Below are positions 8,116 through 16,263 of a DNA stretch of 64,000 nt, one piece after another. Each line of letters opens with the position of its first letter. The stretch's first letter is position 1. Under the pieces are notes generated by a model that did no database searches, was not told the origin of the DNA, and saw nothing but the letters and a program-made list of their open reading frames with translations. The position numbers and the translations under genes are program-made. The stretch is from UBA1952 sp965246905 (lineage in GTDB: Bacteria; Bacteroidota; Bacteroidia; Chitinophagales; Chitinophagaceae), in contig CBDFFZ010000032.1 in the NCBI GenBank assembly GCA_965246905.1, forward strand, positions 1 through 64,000, given 5' to 3'.

Positions 8116-8502
8116 TCACTTCTTCCTCAGCACCCCCAGCAATAGGCTCACCCAACCGGCAATAAAGAACAGCCCGCCAATCGGCGTAATGATGCCTCCC
8201 GCTCCAATGCCCGCCCCTTTGATCTTCAAAAAGGTCATCAGGTACAGCGAGCCGCTGAAGCATACGATGCCGAGTATAAAAAACAGGTTAGCGAGCTGCA
8301 GGCTTTTAAAAGGAAACAGGCTATAAAGAATACCCACCGCCAGCAGCGCAAACGTGTGATAGAACTGGTAAGTAACACCCTTCTCATAGATTGCGAGGTA
8401 TTGCGCATCCACCAAAGCCTTTAAGCTGTGTGCACCGAATGCGCCGAGGATCACGGCCAGCATTCCTGAAATAATACCTGCTATAAGCGCCGGTTTGTAC
8501 AT
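8116..8502 (-). CDS. DUF423 family small inner-membrane protein
   Basis: 128 residues with four hydrophobic segments at about 5-24, 45-65, 70-88 and 98-118. The N-terminus MYKPALIAGIISGMLAVILG with GAFGAHSLKALVDAQYLAIYEKGVTYQFYH is the DUF423 (YgdD/YwdK) signature; no function is established. Its start overlaps the end of aroK by 22 bases, making it the last gene of the thioesterase-cinA-aroK unit. Confidence 0.9.
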   Translation of the reverse strand: MYKPALIAGIISGMLAVILGAFGAHSLKALVDAQYLAIYEKGVTYQFYHTFALLAVGILYSLFPFKSLQLANLFFILGIVCFSGSLYLMTFLKIKGAGIGAGGIITPIGGLFFIAGWVSLLLGVLRKK

Positions 8503-8993
8503 AGGTCGATAATTTCCGCAAAGGTAGCCACCGTAACCGATGCGGACGGGTAGGTAAAATGCGCCCCCCGGTATATTTCCGTACGCTCACCAAGCAATGC
8601 AGCAATGCGCGCAGCCTGATCGCCCTTCAATAAGGGGCGGGCTGTTACAGCGCCCGATAGCCTTGCCTCAAGCTCCTGTAGGGTTGCTTCAATATAGATT
8701 ACGCAGCCGGCGCGCCTCATCTTTTCAAGATTATCAAAAAAACACGGGGTGCCGCCACCCGTGGCAATGATTGTTTTGGTATGCCCGGCAGCAATAAGCT
8801 CATCCAGCACTGCCCTTTCTTCCTTCCGGAAAAAATCCTCACCATATAATTCAAAAATCCCGGTAATGCTGCCATGTTTTCGTTCAATCATAGCATCCAT
8901 ATCCAGGGCCCGCCAATTGTAGGATTGCGCCCAGATCCGCGCCATGCTGCTCTTTCCCGCCCCCGGCATCCCAATCAGAAAAATAAGGCTCAT
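8481..8993 (-). CDS. aroK: shikimate kinase
   Basis: Phosphorylates shikimate at O-3 with ATP in chorismate synthesis. It has 170 residues, the family's normal length. Walker A GMPGAGKSSMARIWA lies at about 8-22, the shikimate-binding Asp region RALDMDAMIERKHG near 30, the FFRKEERAVL arginine helix near 55, Walker B-like IATGGGTPCF near 75 and the lid RPLLKG near 115. The frame extends to 9017, but the ATG at 8993 overlaps the cinA stop as ATGA, so it is taken as the start. It is translationally coupled to cinA and probably to DUF423. Confidence 0.93.
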   Translation of the reverse strand: MSLIFLIGMPGAGKSSMARIWAQSYNWRALDMDAMIERKHGSITGIFELYGEDFFRKEERAVLDELIAAGHTKTIIATGGGTPCFFDNLEKMRRAGCVIYIEATLQELEARLSGAVTARPLLKGDQAARIAALLGERTEIYRGAHFTYPSASVTVATFAEIIDLCTNRRL

Positions 8994-10237
8994 AGCTTTC
9001 CTTCCGCAAACTTCCACAACGCCAGCAGGCTCATATTCACCGCAAGCTCCTTATTCCGCACCCTGTCCATATGAAACTGGAACGTCTTGCTGTAGGTTTC
9101 CTCCTTGGTTACGATCGCTATACACACTGTGCCTACTTTCACCCGGTCTTCGGCGCTGCCGCTCAGCCAGCCGGTTATCCCAAACCCGATATCCGAGCTT
9201 AAAACCTTTCTTGCGCCGGCCGCCATTTCTACGGCCACCTCCTCGCTCACCACACTGTGCTTTTCGATTGTCCTGCGCTTTACGTGCAGCAGATCCTCTT
9301 TTACATCTTCCTGGTAGCATACAATACAGCCATTAAAGTATTGCGCCGAGCCCATGATCTGTGTAATGCGGTGGGCAATAAACCCGCCCGTGCAGCTTTC
9401 CGCAAGCCCGAGCGTAAGGCCTTTGCTCACTAAGGCTTTTCCGAGAATGTGCTCCAGTGGCAGGTCTTCAAGGCCAACAACAATTGGCTCTATCCGGTTG
9501 GCAATTTCATCCCGCCTCATCTCCACTTCCTTTATAAGCTGCAATTCATCCACCCCATGCCCGGTAAGGCGCAGCCGCACCATGCCGTAAGAGGGCAGGT
9601 AGGCCAGCTTTATATGCGCAGGCAGCACTGCTTCCAGGTCTTTGATCTGATCCGCAATAAAGCTCTCGCCCTCACCAGCCGTGACAATGCTCCGGTGGGT
9701 AATCGCATCGCTCGTAAAGCGCTTACGAAGCTTCGGCAGTGCCTCATTTTCCATGATGCCTATCATCTCGAAAGGCACGCCCGGCAAGGCAATTATCACT
9801 TTCCCATCCTGCTCAAACCACATGCCCGGCGCCGTGCCCATCGCATTGGGTAGTACAGTACAAACATCCGGCACTTCGGCCTGTTTTAAATTCACTTCGA
9901 GGAAGGGCCGCTTTCTTCTGGTGAAAATGCTTTTTACATGCTCCAGCACCTCCTTATTCACCACCAGCTTCCCGCCAAAATATTCTGCGAGCAGGGGCTT
10001 GGTAAGGTCATCTGCCGTAGGCCCGAGGCCGCCGGTAATAATAAGCAGGTCGTTACGCTTCAGCTCTTCATCCAGCGAATTGAGGATGGCTTCCCGCGTA
10101 TCGCCCACGGCCACGCGCCGCAGGATGTCTATGCCGAAGCCATTCAGCTGCTGCGCAATCCATGCGCTGTTGGTATCAATCGTCTGGCCTATGAGCAGCT
10201 CATCGCCAATGGTTATAATCGTTGCCTGTATATTCAT
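8990..10237 (-). CDS. cinA: CinA-family nicotinamide-nucleotide amidohydrolase (competence/damage-inducible protein A)
   Basis: A 415-residue fusion. The N-terminal molybdopterin-binding-like domain (about 1-170: TIGDELLIGQTIDTNSAWIA, TGGLGPTADDLT, LPNAMGTAPGMW) is a pyrophosphatase domain in studied CinA proteins. The C-terminal PncC domain (about 255-412: LAESCTGGFIAHRIT, SDIGFGITGW) deamidates NMN to nicotinate mononucleotide for NAD recycling. Both halves look intact. It starts with an ATG overlapping the thioesterase stop (ATGA) and ends overlapping the aroK start, so the genes form one translationally coupled string. Confidence 0.95.
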   Translation of the reverse strand: MNIQATIITIGDELLIGQTIDTNSAWIAQQLNGFGIDILRRVAVGDTREAILNSLDEELKRNDLLIITGGLGPTADDLTKPLLAEYFGGKLVVNKEVLEHVKSIFTRRKRPFLEVNLKQAEVPDVCTVLPNAMGTAPGMWFEQDGKVIIALPGVPFEMIGIMENEALPKLRKRFTSDAITHRSIVTAGEGESFIADQIKDLEAVLPAHIKLAYLPSYGMVRLRLTGHGVDELQLIKEVEMRRDEIANRIEPIVVGLEDLPLEHILGKALVSKGLTLGLAESCTGGFIAHRITQIMGSAQYFNGCIVCYQEDVKEDLLHVKRRTIEKHSVVSEEVAVEMAAGARKVLSSDIGFGITGWLSGSAEDRVKVGTVCIAIVTKEETYSKTFQFHMDRVRNKELAVNMSLLALWKFAEGKL

Positions 10238-10662
10238 TGTGCTTCTTCTTTTTGATCAAAATATTGCCCCAGCCGCTTGTATAGTTCCGGGTGCATGGCC
10301 ACCTTTTTTTTCTCCTTCGGGTCATAGAATACAAGGCTCGTAACGCCCTTGTTCAGAAATACGCCCTCCTCGTTATAAAGCTCTGAGTGGAACTGTATCT
10401 TAGGCCCGTCCGGCAAAGATTTGAGTATCGTGCGTACCGTAATCAGATCATCATAAAGCGCAGGCCGGTAATACTGTACAGTCAGCTCCACCACCGGCAT
10501 GTTGATGCCCAGCTCCTCCAGCTCCCGATAAGTAAAGCCCAACTGCCGGATGGCCTCGGCGCGGCCCACCTCATAGTAAAGCGCATAATTGCCGTAATAA
10601 AGAAAGCCCATCTGGTCTGTTTCGCCGTAGCGCACGCGTATTTTAGTTTCCGAAGTGTACAT
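10234..10662 (-). CDS. acyl-CoA thioesterase, YbgC/FadM-like hotdog protein
   Basis: 142 residues of the 4HBT hotdog superfamily. The YbgC-type active-site segment is RYGETDQMGFLYYGNYALYY near residue 10, with the catalytic Asp in ETDQMG. The long helix VGRAEAIRQLGFTYRELEELG and the strand PVVELTVQYYRPALYDDLI follow the family order. Likely substrates are short or medium acyl-CoAs (inference). It is first in the cinA-aroK operon, with a -7 element 8 bases upstream of the ATG. Confidence 0.9.
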   Translation of the reverse strand: MYTSETKIRVRYGETDQMGFLYYGNYALYYEVGRAEAIRQLGFTYRELEELGINMPVVELTVQYYRPALYDDLITVRTILKSLPDGPKIQFHSELYNEEGVFLNKGVTSLVFYDPKEKKKVAMHPELYKRLGQYFDQKEEAQ

Positions 10663-10669
10663 GCTGCCG

Positions 10670-10677
10670 CAAAATTA
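10670..10677 (-). promoter_or_regulatory. -7 promoter element, thioesterase-cinA-aroK operon
   Basis: The minus strand reads TAATTTTG (TAnnTTTG). Only seven bases separate it from the ATG at 10662, so the transcript would be leaderless or nearly so. Confidence 0.45.
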
Positions 10678-10707
10678 ATCCGGCAAAGGGGAGGAGCAGG
10701 GTTTAAT

Positions 10708-10848
10708 TTTTTATTGTCCGGGCAGGTGGAAGCCGATTGAGCAGTCGTGGCGTTGGCACCATTCATCTGAGGATTGCTTTTGATCTTTTCCTGCAAGCTG
10801 TTATTATCTGAACTATGATTATGATGATGGTTATGATTTTTAGATTCC
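10708..10848. repeat. dispersed intergenic repeat, copy 2 of 4 (long form)
   Basis: About 141 bp, the closest relative of 6679-6821. It has the same ordered blocks, including TTATTGTCCGGGCAG, GAAGCCGATTGAGCAG and GTGGCGTTGGCACC, and ends in an ATGATGATTATG-type tract and ATTCC. The open minus-strand frame reads MNGANATTAQSAS but follows a TAG with no good start. Bases 10849-10930 beyond it hold no gene. Confidence 0.75.
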
Positions 10849-10930
10849 TACCTATTACAGCACAAAGGCAGTATCGGGACGAGCGCAGCGGACCGCAGGC
10901 GTCAAATACTATCCATTCCATCGCAAAAGC

Positions 10931-10965
10931 TAACGCCGACAGGGTTCAAAACCCTGTCGGCGTTA
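10931..10965. repeat. perfect 16-bp inverted repeat with 3-base loop
   Basis: TAACGCCGACAGGGTT, then CAA, then the exact reverse complement. There is no T-run on either side, so it looks more like a REP-type intergenic palindrome than a terminator. It lies between the dispersed repeat and the 21-bp minisatellite. Confidence 0.8.
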
Positions 10966-11061
10966 AAAGTAGCGACAAGAGCACACTAAAAAGCGAATTC
11001 ACCAGCTCCCGATGATAGCACCAAGAAGGCATCAGCATCACCTGCGCCGGCAGTAGCCTCA

Positions 11062-11313
11062 CCCACGAAGGCAGCAGGTGTTCCCACAGAAGCAGCAGCA
11101 GCTACCACAGAGGCAGATGCTTTGTCCATGAAGGCAGCAATCGTTCCCACACAGACAGAAGCTGCTACCACACTGGCAGCAGTTACTACAACGGAGGCGG
11201 CAGGAGCTACCACGCAGGCAGATGCCTCTTCCACACAGGCAGCAGTTACTACCACGGAGGCAGTAGGAGTTACCACGCAGGCAGATGCCTCTTCCACACA
11301 GCAGCAGCCATCC
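11062..11313. repeat. 21-bp minisatellite, 12 imperfect units
   Basis: Twelve consecutive 21-bp units, typically ACCACGCAGGCAGATGCCTCT or TCCACACAGGCAGCAGTTACT. The last six units also repeat as two 63-bp blocks. Because 21 is a multiple of three and the unit has no stop codon, several frames stay open on both strands: an Ala/Thr heptad on plus, and Val/Ala/Ser-rich and Cys-rich ones on minus. None has a credible start. Bases 11314-11422 continue with CAGCAG-rich degenerating sequence and no gene. Confidence 0.8.
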
Positions 11314-11422
11314 CGGCAAAGGCAGCAGGTATTTCCACGAAGGCAGCAGCATTTCAGCCATTACAAAAAGGGCCACCGGCGGTTTTATCCACACACTGCG
11401 ACCTGTTAAATAAATCAAGCCC

Positions 11423-11430
11423 TACTTTTG
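11423..11430 (+). promoter_or_regulatory. -7 promoter element upstream of the FAH gene
   Basis: TACTTTTG, a perfect TAnnTTTG, 19 bases before the ATG at 11450. Confidence 0.5.
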
Positions 11431-11449
11431 CTTCCAAATCAACAGCGCC

Positions 11450-12466
11450 ATGAAACTCGTTACCTACCGCAAAGACGGCAAAGAACAGCTTGCCTTCCTT
11501 ATAGACGAAAACCTCTTCGACACCGATATGGCCAGCCCCGATCTGCCCAACAACATGGCGGATCTCCTGAAAAACTGGGAAAAGCTAAGCCCTATAGCTA
11601 AGGCCGCCGAAGCCGCCATTAAAAGCAAAGAAAATCCCCTCGCGCCATACGCTGCATTCAGCAGTGCAGAGATCCTTGCCCCGGTGCCGCACCCCACCTC
11701 CTGCCGCGATGGCTATGCCTTCCGCCAGCACGTAGCCGCAGCCCGCCGCAACCGCAAAGTAGAAATGATCCCTGAGTTCGATCAGTATCCGATCTTTTAC
11801 TTTACCAACCACAATGCAATTGAAGGCCCCGGAGAAATCAACTGTATGCCGGATCATTTTCAGAAGCTCGATTTTGAGCTGGAAGCTGCGATTGTAATAG
11901 GTAAGAAAGGCCGCAACATTAAAGCCACAGAGGCAGATGATCATATAGCCGGCTACATGATCATGAACGATATGAGCGCCCGTACCCTGCAGATGGAAGA
12001 AATGCTCCTTAACCTTGGGCCTGCAAAAGGCAAAGACTTCAGCACCGTAATTGGCCCTGTGATGGTAACTCCCGATGAGCTGGAAAGCTTCAAAACAACT
12101 CCCAAAGAAGGCCACACAGGCAATACCTACAACCTGAAAATGACCTGTAAGGTAAACGGCAAAATGGTAAGTGAAGGCAATATGGGCGATATGGACTGGA
12201 CCTTCGCCGAAATCGTAGAGCGCTGCGCCTATGGTGTTGATATCCTTCCCGGCGACGTAATAGGCAGCGGCACAGTAGGCACCGGCTGTTTCCTTGAGCT
12301 CAACGGCACCGGCCTGCTCAATGATCCGAATTATAAAGTACAATGGCTTCAGGACGGCGATGAAGTAGTAATGGAAATAGATGGATTGGGCACACTCACC
12401 AACACCATCGTAGCAGAAAAAACCGACTGGAGCCTGTTTGCCCAAAAGAAGATGGTGAAAGGATAA
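11450..12466 (+). CDS. fumarylacetoacetate hydrolase family protein
   Basis: 338 residues. FAH-fold enzymes cleave C-C bonds of acylpyruvates or related oxo-acids with a divalent metal. Visible are PHPTSCRDGYAFRQHV near 83, DFELEAAIVIGKKGRN near 143 with the metal-binding Glu residues, AGYMIMNDMSARTLQ near 170, KGKDFSTVIGPVMVTPDEL near 195, and the GDVIGSGTVGTGCFLE segment near 270. The size and the RDGYAFRQHV motif place it with the longer, fumarylacetoacetase-like Bacteroidota proteins; tyrosine or aromatic catabolism is an inference. It converges on the membrane protein gene with a gap of two bases. Confidence 0.9.
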   Translation: MKLVTYRKDGKEQLAFLIDENLFDTDMASPDLPNNMADLLKNWEKLSPIAKAAEAAIKSKENPLAPYAAFSSAEILAPVPHPTSCRDGYAFRQHVAAARRNRKVEMIPEFDQYPIFYFTNHNAIEGPGEINCMPDHFQKLDFELEAAIVIGKKGRNIKATEADDHIAGYMIMNDMSARTLQMEEMLLNLGPAKGKDFSTVIGPVMVTPDELESFKTTPKEGHTGNTYNLKMTCKVNGKMVSEGNMGDMDWTFAEIVERCAYGVDILPGDVIGSGTVGTGCFLELNGTGLLNDPNYKVQWLQDGDEVVMEIDGLGTLTNTIVAEKTDWSLFAQKKMVKG

Positions 12467-12468
12467 GG

Positions 12469-13752
12469 TTATCCTACCCAGAATCCACTCACCAGATCTA
12501 CCAGCTGTACTGCCTGCAGGTAAATGCCAACTGCTGCTGCAATCGCAATCCCGGCAACCACAAGCCGGCTGCGCGATTGCAGCAGCCAGGGTATAATCAG
12601 CGTAGCAGGTATGAATAGGGCTGCCAGTATAAGTCTGGTAGCATTCGCATACATTTCCCAGCAGATAAACAGGTAAACAAGCTCAACAGCCAGCATAACA
12701 AGCAGTTCTTTCCGGCTGAATTTATAAACCGATAATTCCCGCAGGAAAATATATAGAAACGGGGTAGCGAGGATATAACGGTTAAGGCTCGAATAATCCG
12801 CTCCGCGCATCAGCAGCGGGAACAATCCATTGCCTGCAAGGTAAAGCAGCCCGAAAAGCGCAGCATCATTCAAAGTGCTTTTCCTGATTGTTTTTGCAAG
12901 CCGGCTCAACAGGATTTTTGCAAGACAGAGGCAGCACACTAAGCTTATAAAAACCGCATATTGGGCAAATACCATGTGCCGGTCGTCACCCCACGCACTG
13001 AACGGCAGGTGTGGATAGCGCACCCAGGTGCCCCATACGCGTTGCGCCTTTACGAAAGCCAGCCATTCGCCGGTGCGCTGCCATTCGAAAAGAAAGATGA
13101 GCCCGATGATGAAAAGCCCGTAGAGCGCGTATAGCAGGTAGGGCAGGCAATTTTTTACAGAGCGAGTATCCAGGTACTTCAGGGTAGCAATAAATAGCCA
13201 GGCAGGAACGAACAGGATGCTTACTGGCCGCAAAAGGCAAAGTGCAGTCAGTGCGCAATAAATGAGCATAGTCCTTTTTTCTTTTAACGCGACCAACAGC
13301 AATACGCTTGCGAGGTAGAACATGCCTTCGCTGAAAGGAGCCATGTAAAAGATTACGCATCCTGTTGCGAGGCTTATAATCTTTACGCGTAGCGGACTGA
13401 TAAATTTTTGAAAAAGGAGATAGCTACCTGAAATGTAGCAAAGCAGGTTTACAAAAGAGATGCCCCATTCGCCAAGCCCGCTCCAGCGCCACAGGTAGGG
13501 AAACAGCGGAAAGAAGTTCGTATTGCTGCGCACTCCTTCCTTATACCAATAGCCACTTTGCGCAATCGTACGGTAAGAGCGGCAATCGCCTTTGCAAAGC
13601 TCAGGATGCGCCACCCAATGTGGATGGTAATGATAAAGCATCCAACCTGCAAGCAATAGCACAAGCCCGCAGAAGCAGGCAGGTAAGCACAGATCATGCA
13701 CATGGCTGCTTTGGATAGTGGTATTGACGCGTTGGTTAGGGGTAGCTGGCAT
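12469..13752 (-). CDS. multi-pass membrane protein resembling PIG-V-type mannosyltransferases
   Basis: 427 residues with about ten or more hydrophobic segments, starting near residue 23. Between the first two is the acidic, aromatic loop ELCKGDCRSYRTIAQSGYWY followed by NFFPLFPYLWRW. That order (Asp and Tyr, IA..GY, then FFPLxP) is typical of lipid-linked-sugar glycosyltransferases of the GT-C/PIG-V group. The catalytic role, donor and acceptor are inferred. The gene is isolated between two plus-strand metabolic genes, and its ATG at 13752 lies only 55 bases from the divergent dehydrogenase start. Confidence 0.7.
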   Translation of the reverse strand: MPATPNQRVNTTIQSSHVHDLCLPACFCGLVLLLAGWMLYHYHPHWVAHPELCKGDCRSYRTIAQSGYWYKEGVRSNTNFFPLFPYLWRWSGLGEWGISFVNLLCYISGSYLLFQKFISPLRVKIISLATGCVIFYMAPFSEGMFYLASVLLLVALKEKRTMLIYCALTALCLLRPVSILFVPAWLFIATLKYLDTRSVKNCLPYLLYALYGLFIIGLIFLFEWQRTGEWLAFVKAQRVWGTWVRYPHLPFSAWGDDRHMVFAQYAVFISLVCCLCLAKILLSRLAKTIRKSTLNDAALFGLLYLAGNGLFPLLMRGADYSSLNRYILATPFLYIFLRELSVYKFSRKELLVMLAVELVYLFICWEMYANATRLILAALFIPATLIIPWLLQSRSRLVVAGIAIAAAVGIYLQAVQLVDLVSGFWVG

Positions 13753-13807
13753 TTTATAACAAGCCCGAAATGTAATACTTTGGCCAAAAGATTTTAATAA
13801 CGGAATT

Positions 13808-14974
13808 ATGATTCAGAAAGATCAGGCAGTAGGCATAGTAGGCTCGGGTGCAATGGGCGCAGGCATAGCGCAGGTTGCCGCAGTAGCAGGGCACAGGGTA
13901 GTTATTTATGATAATAATGACGCTGCACTACAAAAAGCAGAAAAAGCACTCGCCGCTACACTCAATAAGCTTCAGGAAAAAGGAAAGCTTGCCAATGCTT
14001 CTGAAATCACAGCGCGTATTTCCTTCTCCAACAACCTGAATGATCTTGCAGAATGCAACCTTATCATTGAGGCAGTGGTGGAAAAGCTGGAGGTAAAGCA
14101 AAACCTGTTTGCCGCCCTTGAAAAGCAAGCCTGCGATGGCTGCATCTTGGCCACTAATACATCTTCCCTTTCTGTTACAGCTATAGCGGCATCCTGCCAA
14201 AATCCGGAGCGTGTTATCGGTCTGCATTTTTTCAATCCGCCGCCGCTGATGGCTTTGGTAGAGGTGATTCCGGCTATCCAGACAGACCCTGCTTTGGTAG
14301 AAAAGGCAAAGAATTTAATGTTGGCATGGGGCAAGCTGCCGGTAGTAGCCAAGGATACGCCCGGCTTTATTGTAAACCGCGTAGCCCGTCCTTTTTATGG
14401 CGAAGCTCTGCGTATTTATGAAGAAGGAATTGCAGATATGGCTACTATAGATTGGGCGATGACGGAGTTAGGTGGCTTCCGCATGGGGCCGTTTGAGCTG
14501 ATGGATTATATAGGCCACGATGTCAATTATGTAGTTACCGAAACCGTTTTCCAATCCTTCTTCTTCGATCCGCGGTATAAGCCTTCGTTCTCTCAGAAAA
14601 GACTGCTCGAGGCCGGCTGGCTGGGCCGTAAAACCGGAAGAGGATTTTATAATTACACGGAAGGCGCTCCTCAGCCTGAGGCTGATAGAAATGAGCTTGA
14701 CGGAAGGAAAATTGTTGAGCGCATTGTAGCTATGCTTATCAATGAAGCAGTTGAAGCATTGTACCTGAACATTGCCACCGCGCAAGACCTTGAAACGGCA
14801 ATGACCAAGGGCGTGAATTACCCAAAAGGCTTACTGCTCTGGTGCAATGAGCTGGGCGCAGAGAAGGTATTGCAGGTTTTAGATAACCTGCATCTCCAGT
14901 ATGGGGAAGACCGCTATCGCGCAAGTGTGCTGCTTCGTAGCCTGGCAGCCAAAGCGGAAAGTATTGCCCTTTAA
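13808..14974 (+). CDS. 3-hydroxyacyl-CoA (3-hydroxybutyryl-CoA) dehydrogenase
   Basis: 388 residues: an NAD-binding domain with GIVGSGAMGAGIAQVAA at about 9-25, the catalytic dyad region IGLHFFNPPPLMALVEVIP near 137 and the NTSSL strand near 117, then a C-terminal 3HCDH domain near 185-280 (DTPGFIVNRVARPFYGEALR). A second partial 3HCDH_C-like domain covers the last 100 residues (GRKIVERIVAMLINEAVEAL). It oxidises 3-hydroxyacyl-CoA to 3-oxoacyl-CoA; the two-domain tail resembles PaaH/PaaC used in phenylacetate degradation, and a PaaE-like reductase is encoded at 35855-36943. The exact substrate is unproven. Confidence 0.92.
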   Translation: MIQKDQAVGIVGSGAMGAGIAQVAAVAGHRVVIYDNNDAALQKAEKALAATLNKLQEKGKLANASEITARISFSNNLNDLAECNLIIEAVVEKLEVKQNLFAALEKQACDGCILATNTSSLSVTAIAASCQNPERVIGLHFFNPPPLMALVEVIPAIQTDPALVEKAKNLMLAWGKLPVVAKDTPGFIVNRVARPFYGEALRIYEEGIADMATIDWAMTELGGFRMGPFELMDYIGHDVNYVVTETVFQSFFFDPRYKPSFSQKRLLEAGWLGRKTGRGFYNYTEGAPQPEADRNELDGRKIVERIVAMLINEAVEALYLNIATAQDLETAMTKGVNYPKGLLLWCNELGAEKVLQVLDNLHLQYGEDRYRASVLLRSLAAKAESIAL

Positions 14975-14981
14975 ACAAAGC

Positions 14982-15254
14982 TTATTTTAGCGCACTGGCC
15001 CTGCATTGCAGCATTACCGAGTTGATGGCTGTACTGTCTTTATTTTCGATCACTTCTTCGATGGTGTCGTAATGTTTCATTACTTCTTCCATGGAGCAAG
15101 CACAATAGGATTTACGCTGGGTAGCATTAAGACCGGTAGTATTTGGACTGTCCTCGCAGGCTTGCAGGTAGGCCTGTTTGTTTTCCTCATTCCAGCCGCC
15201 GGTACAACCCGCCAGTAGTATAACCATGCCTATGCCTGAAATTGTGTTTTTCAT
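14982..15254 (-). CDS. small lipoprotein, unknown function
   Basis: 90 residues. The signal sequence ends in the lipobox LLAGC (Cys at 16). The mature part has four Cys (QACEDSP, SYCACS, LQCRA) and the KSYCACSMEEVMKHY segment seen in many small Bacteroidota lipoproteins of unknown role. It is probably anchored to a membrane facing the periplasm. It converges on the dehydrogenase gene and shares a strand with the secreted protein gene 18 bases upstream. Confidence 0.8.
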   Translation of the reverse strand: MKNTISGIGMVILLAGCTGGWNEENKQAYLQACEDSPNTTGLNATQRKSYCACSMEEVMKHYDTIEEVIENKDSTAINSVMLQCRASALK

Positions 15255-15272
15255 CAGTGTAATTTTTAGGGG

Positions 15273-16145
15273 TTAATCCAGCTTCACCATTTGTTCTTTC
15301 AGTACGGAATTGCCTGCTTTGAGGCGGATGTAATAATTTCCCGTTGCAATGTTTTCTGCTTCAAAAGTAACAGTTAACGTGTAGCCGCCTTTAATAAAAG
15401 ATTCATTGTCTATTACGGACTGTATGAGCTTGCCAGCGCTATTGTAGATGCCCAGATTTAGCTTTTGTGGCTCGCTGAGCTTCCATTCAAAAACGGAATA
15501 AATTTTCAGCACCCGCTGCTCCAAAGCTGGTTCTCCGGCTATTGTATTTATCCGGTAATGCTTGTAATACTCAGGTACAGCCCAACCGGTAAGCTGCGAC
15601 ATAAGGGCAATGAGCTTGTTTGAGATGGCCGCGTTGGAAGGGTCAAACAGGCCGCTTAGATTATGGGTATTGGTAAGCGCCCAGATTGCGCTCTGGCCGG
15701 TTACATTATACAGCTTGTACTTATTAATGAACTGTGCCACTTTGATCATCGTACTATCTCCTTGCCGGTAAAAATTGAAGTTGACATTGCTGCCCGGTGC
15801 GCGCGCATAGCTTTTACCACAAAAAGATTGTAGGTCTATGTCCGTTTCGCCATGAGCAGCAATTGCAAAAATTGTTTCGCCTGGCAAAATTATATCCTGG
15901 TAAGAGGTATCTAAAGGCCGGAAAATCAATGCCGGATCGACTTTCAGTTGCAAGGTATTTCCGGTTTTGTTTTTCAGTTTTAGATGAAGTCCTTTATCAT
16001 GATAGCATTGTCCGGTTCCGGATGCCGTTATAGAAATCTGTCCTGCTTCAAAGGCTGTTTTAAGCGTACTGCGCTCAATAGCGGCATTGCTACAAACAGG
16101 CGACAGCGTAAAAAATAATAGCGTACACAGAGCTGTAAGTTTCAT
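15273..16145 (-). CDS. secreted protein with a C-terminal T9SS-like beta domain
   Basis: About 290 residues. A signal peptide (MKLTALCTLLFFTLSPVCSNA) is followed by a beta-rich region of unrecognised fold (about 20-220). The C-terminal 75 residues (LNLGIYNSAGKLIQSVIDN to GNYYIRLKAGNSVLKEQMVKLD) resemble the Por secretion/FlgD-like domain of T9SS cargo, although the usual ...GK..V.K.. ending is only weakly kept. The ATG at 16145 is chosen over a TTG two codons upstream. No enzymatic motif is seen. Confidence 0.75.
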   Translation of the reverse strand: MKLTALCTLLFFTLSPVCSNAAIERSTLKTAFEAGQISITASGTGQCYHDKGLHLKLKNKTGNTLQLKVDPALIFRPLDTSYQDIILPGETIFAIAAHGETDIDLQSFCGKSYARAPGSNVNFNFYRQGDSTMIKVAQFINKYKLYNVTGQSAIWALTNTHNLSGLFDPSNAAISNKLIALMSQLTGWAVPEYYKHYRINTIAGEPALEQRVLKIYSVFEWKLSEPQKLNLGIYNSAGKLIQSVIDNESFIKGGYTLTVTFEAENIATGNYYIRLKAGNSVLKEQMVKLD

Positions 16146-16211
16146 TTGCAATAGGCTTTAACACCGTAAGATAACGCATTTGGCGAGCGGTTTATTTATC
16201 ACCAATATAAA

Positions 16212-16235
16212 GCCCGGCAACAAATGCTGCCGGGC
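16212..16235 (-). terminator. hairpin downstream of ftsH
   Basis: A perfect 8-bp stem GCCCGGCA/TGCCGGGC with an 8-base loop, followed on the minus strand by TTTATATT. It sits 29 bases after the ftsH stop and probably ends that unit. Confidence 0.6.
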
Positions 16236-16263
16236 GTTACTATTAATTCAGGATGAGCAAATG

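Noticed and set aside
11062..11313. CRISPR array considered for the 21-bp repeats
   Set aside because: Units are contiguous with no unique spacers and no cas genes are near.
10986..11418. Val/Ala-rich and Cys-rich minus-strand frames and an Ala/Thr-rich plus-strand frame
   Set aside because: They all arise from the 21-bp stop-free minisatellite; none has a good start or ribosome site.
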